Assembly: GCA_028622995.1 (NCBI GenBank)
Contig: JAJQJQ010000004.1
Coordinates: 3,720,001-3,784,000 of the forward strand
Reading direction: 5' to 3'
Length of the DNA stretch: 64,000 nt
Origin: Panagrolaimus kolymaensis
Lineage: Eukaryota; Nematoda; Chromadorea; Rhabditida; Panagrolaimidae
Positions 21,779-34,168 of the stretch are shown here, in pieces. The position numbers and the translations under genes were made by a program. The notes under the pieces were generated by a model. That model ran no database searches. It saw nothing but the letters and a program-made list of their open reading frames with translations, and was not told where the DNA came from. Numbering within the stretch: the stretch's first letter is position 1; every line of letters starts with the position of its first letter.

Positions 21779-24468
21779 TTACATTTTGTTGATTTTTTCT
21801 TGATTGTTTAATAATAAATCGTTTAGTTTTGGTTCTTTTTCTTGATAAGGATGTTTTGTGTAAATTACAATGGATGCAGTGACAAGAAAGGTGCCAAAGA
21901 GGAAGAGGCCATTTGGAATGAAATCGAAAAGAAGCCATGAGCCAATAGCTGCTCCAACAATAGCTGTGCTTTGAGCATATGCTTTCATAATATTATCTGC
22001 ATATTTTATCACCACTGCTATCAGGAGTCCTCCAACTGCATTTGTAACAGTCATAACCCATACGAGATTATCGAATCCTCGGAAAAATCCATCTGAAATT
22101 TTTTATCATTATATTGTAGCTAGGAGAAATTTTTTGGATTTACCTTCTCTAATCGTTGAATAATCTTTATAAAGCATTGAAGCAGATGAAACAATTAAAT
22201 CAAAAAGTGCAAGACGAATATTTTGCATCCATACATTTACTGTTGATTGTTTTAAAACTTTTTCCATATAAACTCCAGCGAAAGCAGAAGTGAAACACAT
22301 GGTTAATACCGCCGCAAACCCAATCAAAGGTTGTTGTTCAAGATATCCACTGACGGGTTGTGGAGGTTGATATTGTAATTGAACATCTGAGACTCCAATA
22401 ATAAGCAAAATTAAAGCAATCCATTGAGTGTTTGAAAGCTTTTTAGATAAAACAAATTTAAGCATTAATGCTGTTGTAAGGATTTTTAATTGATATGTTA
22501 CCTAAAAATAATTATTTAAGCTTATGGTAGTTATGTAATTTTAGCCTCTTTTATGTTTAGTGATTACGCAATTATTTTGTTACGTAAAAATTGTTTCACT
22601 TTTCTTTTTTGAAAAGTAAATACTTCTCTGCTTTTTGTTCTTCGATGATTTGAAACTGATGCTTTTTTTGTTTTGTTTTTCATCGGTCAAAAAAGCTTTC
22701 GGTGTTGCTGAGTTTTACAATAAAAATAACATTACGTGAGTGAGCGTTCAATCATTTTTACGCTGTGTCTTACTCTCTCCTTTTCCGACATGGAATTTTA
22801 CAAAAGAAACACAAGCAAATGAAGGTAAGAACCACGCAGCTGCCTGCTGCAGCTATGTTATAGCAGTAAGCAACTATGTCTTTTCTTGTAAGCGGCTTCA
22901 AGAGCTCAAACGTGAGACGATCCTTTCAAGTAAAAAAAAAGTTTTTTTTGCGCGGAAAAAGGAACATTGTCCAAATACAAAAAAAGAAGAGGAGAAGAAC
23001 AAAAGGTTGTAAGAAGAAAAACACCCAGAAAAATAAAGGAATTGCGTAAAAATGAATTTCATATTACTGAAAGAAAATGTTTCAGGCTAACTTGTTACTT
23101 TTTGTTTTGTACTTTTCGTTTCTCCAGGGATTGTTGTTGTAAAGATTTAAATTTTTAAAAGTGTCAATTTTTCAATCATTCTAGTTTCAAGATATTATAA
23201 TAAAAAGTTCAAAAATGTGTCTTTTTTTAAATAATCAAACCCATAGTTTTTTATAATTTTTTGTTTGTTTGTTTGAACCATTCATTTCATTTGCCAATTG
23301 AAAGTTCATTTTTTCGAAATTATCTAAATAAGTGTTTGTTCTTTATTTTTTTGTGGTTGGTTTGGTCCACTTGAAAGCTAACGAAAAAAAATACTCTCTA
23401 ATTTAAAAACAAATAATTTTTTAAAGTTACTAAAAGATGCAATCCTTTGTCCCGTCAATAGCCAAAGAAAGAGAGTCAACAATTATCCGTTAAATGCTTG
23501 ATGTCAATTTTTGACTTTTTTTTTATTCTTAGCATCTTACCCCACACGTTAGTAGCAGCTCTTGAAACTTTTTCATCCATTTCTAAAAATAAACTAACTC
23601 CAAAAAAGAAGAATCATCATCGAATGCTTCTTTGACTATTTTTTCCCACTTTTTTTGTGTCTCAAATTTCATTTTTCTTTTTTTTTCTACAAAAGTCTTA
23701 GAAAAAATAATATTCTTGTTTTTTTCCTTTACATTGCTTTCATACTTTTTTATTGAATCTCCAAAAAAAGGTAAGCAAGCGATGATCATGCTCGAACTTT
23801 TCGAATTTAGAACCTTTCGTTTCAATTTTCAAGGTCGGTTGCTTTTATTACTTCACAAAAGCTATATCCCCCATTTTTTCTAAACCTTTGAACTTTTTTT
23901 TTCAAAGGAGAAAAATGTTGCTACTGCGAAGGATGGAAAGAGAGAGAGAGAAAAAACCTTACACAAAAGGTTGTCGCTTCCAGATTTGTTAAAGCAATAT
24001 AATAAAGATTATTTTGAAATATATAAATTATCGCTGGAATACAAATTTTTAAGGTCTCTGTATAATTTTCGATCACCGCAGATTTTAGAGAATCAATGAA
24101 TCTAAAAAAAATTCTTTGCTTTTTTTGGTGCTTTCAAAAATCAAACTTACTTTGTTATTGATTTTTCCTTTGCAATTAAAATAGCTGAACAAACTATTAG
24201 TTTTACAATTTCCATAATAAAGACATTAACGGTCGTAATAAAAACATTATTTTCTTTTCGATATCTTGTTGATCTCACCATTAATGGCATACTAGAACGC
24301 GACTTTTTTAAAAATTATTTGTCTCATATCTGTTATTAAACTATCAAATCGTCTTTCTTACCTCGCCTGTTGAACCGTAAGCAAAATAATTCCAACATAT
24401 TTATAAATATCTTCTTTGGTTGAAAATAATTTTCCAAAATAATGGAAAATTTTACCAAATTGCTGCAT
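21779..24468 (-). CDS. SLC35A-type nucleotide-sugar transporter
   Basis: Five exons, 24468-24362, 24291-24151, 24101-23963, 22501-22144 and 22092-21779, encode 352 residues. Intron 3 is about 1.46 kb, which separates the N-terminal half from the rest; all phases agree. Family marks include YVGIILLTVQQAS then MPLMVRSTRYR, VNVFIMEIVKLIVC, LKICIPAIIYIFQNNLYYIALTNLEATTF, VTYQLKILTTALMLKFVL, GVYMEKVLK, and YADNIMKAYAQSTAIV near the C-terminus, with about ten hydrophobic segments. SLC35A proteins exchange UDP-sugars or CMP-sugars for nucleoside monophosphates across the Golgi membrane. UDP-galactose or UDP-GlcNAc is more likely than CMP-sialic acid in nematodes, but this is inference. The stop is 25 bp from the DDX47 stop, so the 3' UTRs must overlap. 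Confidence 0.9.
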
Positions 24469-26775
24469 CAATATATTTTTAAATCGATATTTTTGAAGAA
24501 GATTTTCTTATAAACAAAAATTAAAATATTGAGGGAATAAAAAATTGACGAGGATTTCTTTTTTTTCTTTTTTGGGTCATAGCTTTATCTAAATTTGCGC
24601 ATCAAAAAATTTAAAGGATCACACTTTTTCAAAAACAGGATTTTATTGAATATTCACATATTTTGAAGGTTAAATTTTAAGGAGGATATGCAAAACATAA
24701 AAAAGTTGAGGATCGGCGACAAACTACAGAAATGAGATATTCTATTCGAATAAAGACATTCCTCTTACTTTTCTTTTAACAAAACCCCGGGAAGTACTGT
24801 AGCCTATAATTAATCATGCAAAAGATTAATTTTTTAATTCATTGTGTTTTAGTTTTTCTTTGCAACTAAATTATATTTAGCACAAGCAAATCTGAAAAAA
24901 GCTATTCTTTAATTATTACAAAAATAGCAATTTTCAACCATTTACATACACAGTCATTTTTTTTTTTGTTGCATGGGTCTAATTTTAAACGGATTAATCA
25001 AAACCTTTGGATTACTTTTTCTGTTTCAATTAAATCTTTTCTGTTGTCACAGACAAGTATTTACGTTTTTTTCTCTCCTTTTTCTACTAAAATTCTTTGT
25101 TTTATTTGTTTTTGCTTTCTACAACCAAAAAAGAAAAGATTAGGACAACTTAGGATGATTTTTAATTAGAACGCTGTCGGCCCAATCGTCGTTGTTTGAT
25201 TGTTTTTGTTACAAAAATTTGACGTTTAAAAAAAATGTAAGAAAAAGCGTTAAAATCGACAGCTACTAAAAAAGATGTTTCATCTTTATCGGCTGTTGTT
25301 ACTGCGGCTTGGACACATTCATATTCAATCCACCTCGAGAAAAAAAAATGAATGTGATTCAAAAAAAAGCGAGTCCAAAAAAGTTTCTAAAAGAAATTTT
25401 TTTTTCGCAGATGTCATCGTCTTTCTTGGTGGATGGAGTCATTTTCTCGCTCCTTTATTTTTTTGTGGAGGAGAGAGGTCTTTAAAAAAGATGGCTGTTG
25501 CTGCTGCTTCGAGGATGATGTTGTTGTTGGATGATGATGATCGAAGATGGATCGGTTTTTTTATTGTTGTATTTGACAGTTTTTTTTATTATCCCTCGTT
25601 TTCGTTTTTAACACAAAAAAAAACATCACCGGGAATAACATATTTTTTCGCAGATCTTCTATTTTTTTTCTCTTCTTCTTGAAGATGTCCAAATTCTATT
25701 TTGTGTTTTTTTGTTGGATTTTGATTGACATATGAATAAAAAAAAATATTGAACATGACAGAACAAGGGAGGTGGAGGATGATCTGTTTGGACGCCGCCC
25801 GATAACTCTTCTTTTCTTTCTTTTTTTGGCTTATGGCTTTTTTGATTGCTTCACATCCTTTAAACAATTGGATGAAGCTTCCAAAAAATTGCTTGAATGT
25901 TTTAGAAGTTCACATTCATTTCAAGGACTTAAAGCGATTCGGAATTGGTTGTTTCTAAACTGCTTGAAACTAAATCTTGAAATTGTTTATGACAAACTTT
26001 CATGGATTTACTCTAAATATTTTCGTTGTTTATTATTTCATTTAAATTATTTAAACATTGATTAATTTTATTAAAGCATTTAACTAAGATAATCGAAGTT
26101 AAATCTATTTTGAAACCATTATTTTAAAAGAAACTTACCTCTTAATCCATTTAAGTTTTTTGTTTGTTATTAAACTTGTTATTTTATCACAGCTTTTAGT
26201 TTACTAAAAAAATCATTACTTCAGTGAGACTGCCTCAATCAAGACTACTTACTTTTCAATCATAAAAAAACTCTCACGCATTTACTTTTTTACCTTAAAA
26301 AAGAGAATGCATTCCCACAACCTCACATTTTTCATTTTATCCAATTATTTTATTTTTTTCCATCACCTCAAACTCTATTAATGTTTTTTTCCACGCTAAT
26401 AAGCTCCTCAATTAAGCCTCCTCAGTGCTTGCAAAAAAAGAATAAGAAGAAAAGAATAAGGTTTAGTGCTGCGATTCGCTCTCCTCCGTTCATTCCATCT
26501 TTGGAAAAAAGAAATGAACTAACTAACTAACTAATTCATCGATGAGAAAGTCCTCGATCGAAGAAGCCTTTTTTTCATCGATGCTGCGTACGTTAACTCA
26601 TTTTTTTTATTCTGCGCTATGTTTATAAAATCGTTTTTTTAATTTGTAATTTATCCGAGTGAAGATCCTTTTTTTCTATCATCAACTATTTTGTTTTATT
26701 GTTTTTTTCTTTAAAAAATTGCTTTGAAGGAATTCAACACCATAAAGTCGCCTCATTGTTTTGGATAATAAAAAA
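24469..26775. other. Intergenic, 2.3 kb
   Basis: AT-rich, with many A/T homopolymers. Several open frames (for example 25275-25682 and 25772-26065) have low complexity, lack splice partners and resemble nothing known. It lies between divergent genes and probably holds their promoters; no element is identified. Confidence 0.4.
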
Positions 26776-28973
26776 ATGAAGCCATCAAGAAGTTTATCAC
26801 TTAGAAGCAGTTGTTTATTAATTATTTCAATATTTTTATGTATTCAATTTTGTGGTAAGTTTATCCTTTGGACATTTTTTTATTATCATATTTGTAAAAC
26901 TCAATTTTTTTAAATCTTATATTTGTGTTTTTTTGGAAACATTTTTGAGTGATATAATTAAGCTTCTATTTAACGTTGATTTTTTCTTTGATTCTTTTTT
27001 TTGTTGATCAAGCTTGTTGTTTTGATAAAAAATGAAGAAATCAAAATTCTCCAAAAATTACATTCATTAGAAATGATTTTGCGATATTTTTTCTCTCAAG
27101 TTTTTTAATTTTTTTAGTGATCTTGCTTTTTTTTAATACTTTAACATTTTTTTGTTTTGTTTTATTTCCCACACATAAATCACTTATACTTACTTTACTC
27201 ACACCCATTTTTGACCACTTGAAAAAAAATCAGCAATCATTAGGTCACGTAAATGTCTAATCTCTCCCATTTTTTCTTTAAAATATGTCTGATTTCTCAA
27301 TATTGATATTATTATTTTTGTTCTTTTTATCAAAAGTTATTTTTTAGCTGGAGGCCGATCAGTTGGAAGTAGTGTAGCACAAGCAATAGAAAATACTAAG
27401 AGACGTCAGTCACCTGCAAGGTTGCCATCGACTCCAACATCAAATGGAAATAGTCAACAAAGACCAGGAAGAACAGAAAATTTAGATGTTGATAAATTAA
27501 ATAAACTTATTAAAAGTATTGATAAAACATGGATAATTCCAAGAACTGGAGCTAAAGATCCCGTTGGATCTAATTTTCAGGTGAAACCCATATTTTTATG
27601 TTTTACCTAATTTTAATGATTTTTTGTTTGCAGTATAAAAAAACTTGTGCAAGCATTTATAAAGCTCGCCATGATGCATGTAAACAAACTGGATTCGGTG
27701 TGATGTGTTTCAATTATTGTTTTGAAAAAGGCGAAAAACTTGCTTTTCGATGCCAAGATACTTCAGAAGCTACCTATTGTCGAAACAGCGGAAATTTTGA
27801 TACTTTTATTGCAAAATATCGTAAAGATTCATATAAAGCTAAAGCATATATTCACCAAATGATTAGTCGTTGTTATGCCACCGCAATTTGTAATCTTCAA
27901 AGTGGAATTCTTAATTCGACCCTCGTTGATGGCGACACTAAATTTCCTGAAGATTCAACTCCTAAAGCTCCACCAGCTTTAATTCGAGGCGCTCAAAGAA
28001 CTATTTCTCCCATTCGTGGAGCACGAACTTTGGCTACACGGGTTACAACTAAAAGACCACCAACAGCTGTAAGTTATTTTACTAATACAAGGACGAGGAT
28101 ATTGTTTTTGTCAAACTTACTTGTTTCAAATGGAGATTGCTAAGCTCTTTTAATTTGCAATTTTCCATGGGATTAATAAATTCCGGCATTTAAAGTGAAT
28201 TTAACCAATCTAATTAAACTTATGATTTTTAGTCTCGTGTCGACTCTTCAACTCCACCAGGAAAAACAAATATTTGGGATCGATTTACTGTAAACCAACG
28301 AGCAAAACCAACACCAAAATATATTCCATTTTGGCAAAGACTTTTGGCAACATCCACCACTCCAGCACCTGGAGGAGAAATTGAAGAAACTTTTAGTATT
28401 ACTACTACTGAAACTTCACCACCTGAACCTGAAATAGATGAAGGAGAAGGAACTGAAGTTGAAACTACTCGTGCACCAATAATGACTACCACAACCAAAA
28501 AGTTAGTTTAATTATTTCCTAAAATTGGGAAATTTTCATATTTTTTTAGAGCAAAGAAAATGACACTTCCAACTCGAAAAATTATGCCATTCTCATCTAA
28601 ACCAATTCGAGGTTCAGTAAGATCAAAGAGACCATTTTTAACTACAGCTTCAACCACCACAACTTCCACAACCACAACTATTCCTTCAACTACTACTACC
28701 ACAACAGAAGAACCCACAACAACCGAAACAACTGAATCATTACCAGAAGAGGAAGAAATTGTGGAAGAAGTTGAACCTCCATCACCTTCATCAACTTCAA
28801 AACCTAAACATACTTGGAAGCCTCTTGAAGTTACAGAACCTCCACCACCTGGACCTGAATATAGTAAAGCAAGAAAAGCAGAAGCTGCTTCATCAGGACC
28901 ATTTTGGAATAAATTTCAACCTGGGCGATGGTATCAAAGTGTTCATTTTATGACTAATACAGGCAAAAAATAA
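26776..28973 (+). CDS. Secreted Cys-rich protein with Thr-rich mucin-like tail
   Basis: Five exons, 26776-26854, 27348-27580, 27634-28068, 28233-28501 and 28550-28973, encode 479 residues. The N-terminus is a signal peptide ([14 protein letters not shown]). A spaced-cysteine domain spans about residues 105-195: [50 protein letters not shown], giving ten cysteines. Low-complexity regions follow: a Thr/Glu stretch and a pure Ser/Thr run (about residues 380-408), likely O-glycosylated. The C-terminus, [17 protein letters not shown], looks conserved rather than random. No transmembrane segment follows the signal, so an extracellular matrix or cuticle-associated role is plausible. Family not recognised. 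Confidence 0.8.
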
Positions 28974-30211
28974 TTATTCAAATGTTGTTTATCTAAGTTT
29001 TTCTAATGTCTCTTCTTTATTTTCAAAAACAAAAAATTGCCAATCTGATTGCCTTTCAAGAATTATTTTAATTAATTTTATAAGCTGTTATTTGTTGAGT
29101 CTTCGGGTAGCTATCATTTGAGGCTTAACTTTTGTAAAATAGTACCCACTAATAATTTGTTGCTTGGGTTTTTAGAGGTTTAAAAGCACCTAAAATCAAT
29201 TGCTTTCCAACCCTAAAAAAATTCACCACGCATTTTTAAGGTTGCTTCATATATAAAAATTTTTAAAGCCTTCCGAAAAATAATAGCTCCATCCTTAGGG
29301 TTCAACAATTATTAATTTATTATTTATTTTTTCATTCTATCGTCTATCGTGTTCCGTCTTTCATTATTCATGATTTTTGTTTTTGGTAATTAAAAAACAA
29401 AATCACCATCGTTCGTCTTTCAAACAAAACAAAAAATTGAATTCCCAGTACGAAGATTTATTTTCTTCACAAAATTATTATTTAAATTTTTTAGCGCAGA
29501 AAAATGTCATAATTTTCGATTCGATTTAAATATTTATTTATTTCATTTTTATCGTGTTTTTTGTATTATCAAAATTAATTTTACGGAATTTTATTTAAAG
29601 AGTTTAATAAAAAATGTTGCTTTGAAGTTATTACCTTTTTTGCAAATGAACAGACAGACTCGTTTTTTTTTATCTTCGCAAAAAAAAAATGGAGAAAGAA
29701 TTCCACATTCATCATTTTTTATTGCCAAAAAACTTTCATCGTCGACTGTGAGACTCGATTGACTACTATCATCATCGAAAAAAGGGGTGTTTGAACTGTG
29801 ATTCTTGTTCGAACCTGAGAATCTTTTTTTTTTGAAGTCCATCAAAGTTGAACCAATCAATAATAATAATAATGAAAAATGGTGACAGTGGTTTTTGTGC
29901 AATCAAAACGCCTTTTTATTAATCGAAAAGTACTTACTTATAACCAAAACCGGAAATATTGTACAATAATTGAATAATCAAAATATAATCGTCATTTAAC
30001 AATAAAAAAAGTTGTATTTTTTGATCGGATTATTATTATTACTATTGACTTCGTACTTCAATGAAAGAAGACATGAAATAATAGTACCAAAGTATTATTT
30101 TTGTAAAAAAATAAAGTGGTTTAGAGATTTTATTGAAACTTTTAAAAGTTCATTGGGAGTGTTGGTTTATTTTTGTTACTTCATTCGTACTTTTAAAATC
30201 ATTAGTTAAAA
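28974..30211. other. Intergenic, 1.2 kb
   Basis: AT-rich spacer between two plus-strand genes. The minus-strand open frame at 29591-29902 is low complexity. No gene is supported. Confidence 0.4.
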
Positions 30212-32352
30212 ATGTTTCAAACACTTGATTTTATTATTTTTGGAATATTTTTAAGTATTTCCATGCTCGTTGGAGTTTATCATGCAATTGCAGCTAAAAT
30301 TCGAACAGTTTCACATAGTCAAACAGCAGAATTTTTAACTGGAGGTCGGAAATTACCTGTAATTCCAGTGTGTTTATCCTTGCTTACAACCTTCATTTCT
30401 GGAATTGCATTACTTGGACTTCCAGCAGAAATATATCAACGTGGAATAGGAATGGGTATTGGGTTTTTTGGTGGTGGAATATCTTTTTTAATTTCGGGTG
30501 TATTTTTTGTTCCAGTATTTTATAAACTTCAATTTATTTCCGTTTATGAATATTTAGAAGTTCGATATGATTCGGTTATTTTGAGAAGGATAGGATCAGC
30601 ATTATTTTTGATTTCAACTCTTTTTTATATGGCTGTTGTAATGTATGCTCCATCGGTGGCTCTTGTAGGAGTCACCGATGTGCCATTATGGCCTTTCATT
30701 TTGGTAAATATTTATGGTACCACACATAAAGTTTACAACGTCTTTTAGGCGGTTGGAGCCGTTTCAACTGTATACACAGCCATAGGTGGAATTAAAGCAG
30801 TGATATGGACTGATACTTTACAAGCTGTATTTATGTATGTGGGACTTGGAACGCTTTTAATTAAAGGCACATCTGATGCAGGAGGCTTTTGGAAAGTTTT
30901 AGATGTTGCAGAAAAAACTGGAAGATTATCTGAATCTATCTTTAAATGGGATCCTTCTATCTTCCAAGTAAGCATCACCTTCCCTTGCCACAACAACCTT
31001 TTGCAATTGCAACTTATTCACATTTAAAAAATGTTTTAATTTTTAGTATAATTCTTTTTGGATTATTGTATTTGGAGGTATTATTCATTGGACATGCTTT
31101 TATGGTTTAAACCAAATGGCCCTGCAACGATACTGCTCGATGCCATCGTTGAAACATGCTCGAGTTGTTATGGCCATAACAGTTCCAGCATTTTGGCTTA
31201 TTGGAACTATGTGTTGCGCTATTGGAATTATAATGATTGGATATTTCCATGGTTGTGATCCAGTAGGATCTGGAGAAATAGAAAGTATGGATCAAATGAG
31301 CATTTTAATGGCTGGACGAATTCTAGGTGAGTTTTATTTCGAAGTCCAAAGAGAATCCCGTTAAATTACCAATGTTATTAATTTTAGCTATCGTCCCTGG
31401 ATTGCCTGGGCTTTTCCTTTCTTCCTTATTTAGTTCAACACTTTCCACAACTTCATCAGGTTCCAATTCAATGACAGCCGTAATTTGGGAAGATTTTTTA
31501 AAGCAGCGATATGACACGATGGATGAAAGCAAAAAAGCTTTACTCATGAAAATCATAACCTTTTTTATTGGAGTAGCATCAACTCTTCTTGCATTTGCAT
31601 GCGATTATATGGGCGGAATATTTAACGTAATTCCTATTTTCGGGTTTTTTAAATTTTGCAAATTAAAGAATTTTAGGCAGCCACTACGACTCTCGGTGCT
31701 GCAGCTGGTCCACTCGTGGGTTTATTTTTTCTTGGAATTTTTTGTCCTCGTGCAAATAAAAATGGAGCATTTGCCGGTCTCATCACCGCTTCCATACTTA
31801 TGGTTATTTTATCTGTTTCAAATAATATTGAAAAACCATATTCGAGATATGTTTTGCCGTTGGTTGAAAATGGAACCATAAATCCAAATTGTCGAATTTT
31901 CAATTCTTCATCTCCGCGTCATTCAGAAGTTCATATTTCGGTTTTAAAACATCATTTGGATCCTCATCCTCATTCCCTTCATAGACCTGATTGGCATTAT
32001 GGTGATCCAAATACCACGATTTTTGCAAGAACTTCACCTTTCGTTTATGCGGCGCTTGGTAAGTTACAAAATAAAACATTCCACATTATCTCAAAGTGAC
32101 TATTCTCTAATTTCAAATCATTTTGATTTTTTAGGTGTATCCGTTGTTTTTATTGTTGGTTATATTGTTAGTCTCATCTTCCCAATTCAACTATCAGAGG
32201 GTAAACGCCGTTTTGCTAAAGGTTGTACATATTCAGGGCTGCATTTGGATGTTGATAAAGATCGTTATCGAGAAATGGAATTAATGGAAAAATCTAATAA
32301 TAAAAGCTTTACAAATAAAGAAGAACAAATTTTTAGATTTGATCATGATTAG
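30212..32352 (+). CDS. Sodium/solute symporter, SLC5 family (monocarboxylate/multivitamin type)
   Basis: Six exons, 30212-30703, 30749-30967, 31047-31326, 31388-31626, 31677-32058 and 32135-32352, encode 609 residues. Family marks: EFLTGGRKLPVIPV, SLLTTFISGIALLGLPAEIY, the membrane run AVGAVSTVYTAIGGIKAVIWTD, FYGLNQMALQRYCS, LFSSTLSTTSSGSNSMTAVIW and LGAAAGPLVGLFFLGIFCPR. About 13 hydrophobic helices are expected. These segments resemble SLC5A5/6/8/12 (iodide, multivitamin and sodium-coupled monocarboxylate carriers) more than the glucose or choline branches. A loop of roughly 70 residues near 31850-32030 is His- and Asn-rich with N-glycosylation sequons (NGT, NSS). Substrate cannot be read from sequence. 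Confidence 0.92.
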
Positions 32353-32463
32353 GTGATTTGAAACAAAAAAACATAATTTAAAGGAAATCTTGCTTTAATT
32401 TTTTCGTTGATTTATCTTTAGAATTTTTTATTAACAAATAAATAATAATAATATTTTTTTAAG

Positions 32464-33613
32464 TTATATTTTTTTACAACCATTCATAGCATAATCCGTT
32501 CCAGTATTGAAATAACGACCATGATCCTAAAAGAAATTACAAAATTAAAGTTGTATTTTAAACTCAGAACCTAGAGATCCTTCTTATCATGAAAATACAA
32601 AAATACATACATCATTTTAATATTTTGTGAGAGATAAGAAAATAAAATTCGTCAGAAAAAAGAAAGAAAGTAAATTAACTTACGCCCCAATTAAAATCAT
32701 GTCCGCTATTACTGCATTTATCGCTATCATTTTCTTCACAAATAATGTATGAACTTCCGGGAGTCATAGCATTATTATACCATACTTCAGATTTATGATG
32801 ATAATATCCCAGAATACCTTTGGGAGGTAAATGTGGAATGAGATCATTGGCATGGACAACACGATATGATTCAGCAATCAACGAATCCATCGCATTTGCA
32901 TAATCAACATTACCAACTCTTGGTTGACCAAAAGTAATTAAAAATAATTTATCTGCTGAAGCATAACCCAATTTTGATAATGAACCCGCTGTAATTGATG
33001 CTAATGCAGCACCAAGAGAGTGTCCAGTAACCCAAATATTATAATTTGGATATTTATTTTTTGCCTTTAAAAATGTATCTTTCATTCCACTATTTGCAAG
33101 CGCGTTGAAAGCATTCATAAAATATGGGTTTGCTAATCCGCCACCCATAAATGGTAAAGGCCAATGTGTGAGAGTTTCTTTTTCTTCTTCGGTTACTTCA
33201 TCATGATTGGATGAGCCACGAAAAGATAAAATAATGGCTTGGTCATCGTGAGATGCGACAATGAAAGCCGAACAAGTGTCAACTTTAGTTTCATCACAAA
33301 CTACTGTAAATTGGCCAAAATACTGAAAAATATAAAAATATAAAACAATAACCTTTATTAAACTAGCTTTGGAGGAAAAATTGAAAGATTCGTGGGATTT
33401 AAAATTTGTTTTCATTCCAAATATAATTTTAATTTAAAAAACAAAAATCCTAACCTCATAATTATTAAAAGTATCTTTTACACATAATTCTGGATGAAAT
33501 GAATAAGCTGCAGCAGCCATTGGGAAAAATTTTGTTCTTGCAAGAGTTTCATTATAAATACTAATTACGCCGCAAATAAATCCAATAAAAAGCAACACCA
33601 AAACCCGCATCAT
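32464..33613 (-). CDS. Secreted class-3 lipase A
   Basis: Three exons, 33613-33455, 33322-32684 and 32526-32464, encode 286 residues. Signal peptide MMRVLVLLFIGFICGV. The Lipase_3 (fungal lipase-like) core shows IILSFRGS (oxyanion strand), the nucleophile elbow VTGHSLGAALAS, FGQPRVGN, the catalytic-Asp region VVHANDLIPHLPP, then GYYHHKSEVWY. The likely catalytic His is in the separate 20-residue final exon, DHGRYFNTG. The family hydrolyses triacylglycerol or phospholipid ester bonds; secretion suggests a gut or extracellular role. The N-terminal IYNETLAR and ELCVKD segments are shared with the two lipases further along, marking one local expansion. Confidence 0.93.
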
Positions 33614-34168
33614 TTTTAAAAGCGTACGTTTAAGGCTTCATTGAACTTTAAAGGAAAAAAGTAAATTAAAGACAATGAAAAATAAAAAGAATGTAAGCAT
33701 ACAAATATGAAAGTGGCCGATAAGAAGTATATGTATGAGTGATGATTGATAATTATTGCTGCTGCTGTGGATGCATGGTTAGTATCAAAGAACACGTGAA
33801 TCAATGCGATGTTTCTCTTTTTTGTTTGTGGTCTCTTTTATGAAGGGTCTGGTTTTTTTTTCTTCACGTTGTTGCTACTCTTTTTCAAGTGCATATCAAA
33901 CAATGCCCTATGAACGTTTATGAAAAATAAAATAAGTAAAAAATAAATGAGTAACATCATTTTATTAATGATACATACATACATTAAAAAATTGTGTGTA
34001 ATTTTTTTTTGTAGACAACCTCGACTAAAGCATTTGGTCAGAAATGAAACAAGTATCGCTCTCGCTTGAATTTGTAAAACGCTTATCGTAATTTTTCTTT
34101 TGGTTTTTGACTTTTATTTAAAACGAAATAATATAAATAGTATCACAAAATAAAAAATTAATAACAAA
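33614..34168. other. Intergenic upstream of lipase A
   Basis: AT-rich, no gene. Short ATAC/CATA repeats at about 33971-33984. It separates the lipase A start from the 3' end of the next minus-strand gene. Confidence 0.4.

Noticed and set aside
25275..26065. Open frames of 97-135 codons
   Set aside because: Low-complexity Phe/Lys/Ser-rich translations in AT-rich spacer, no splice partners or recognisable motifs.
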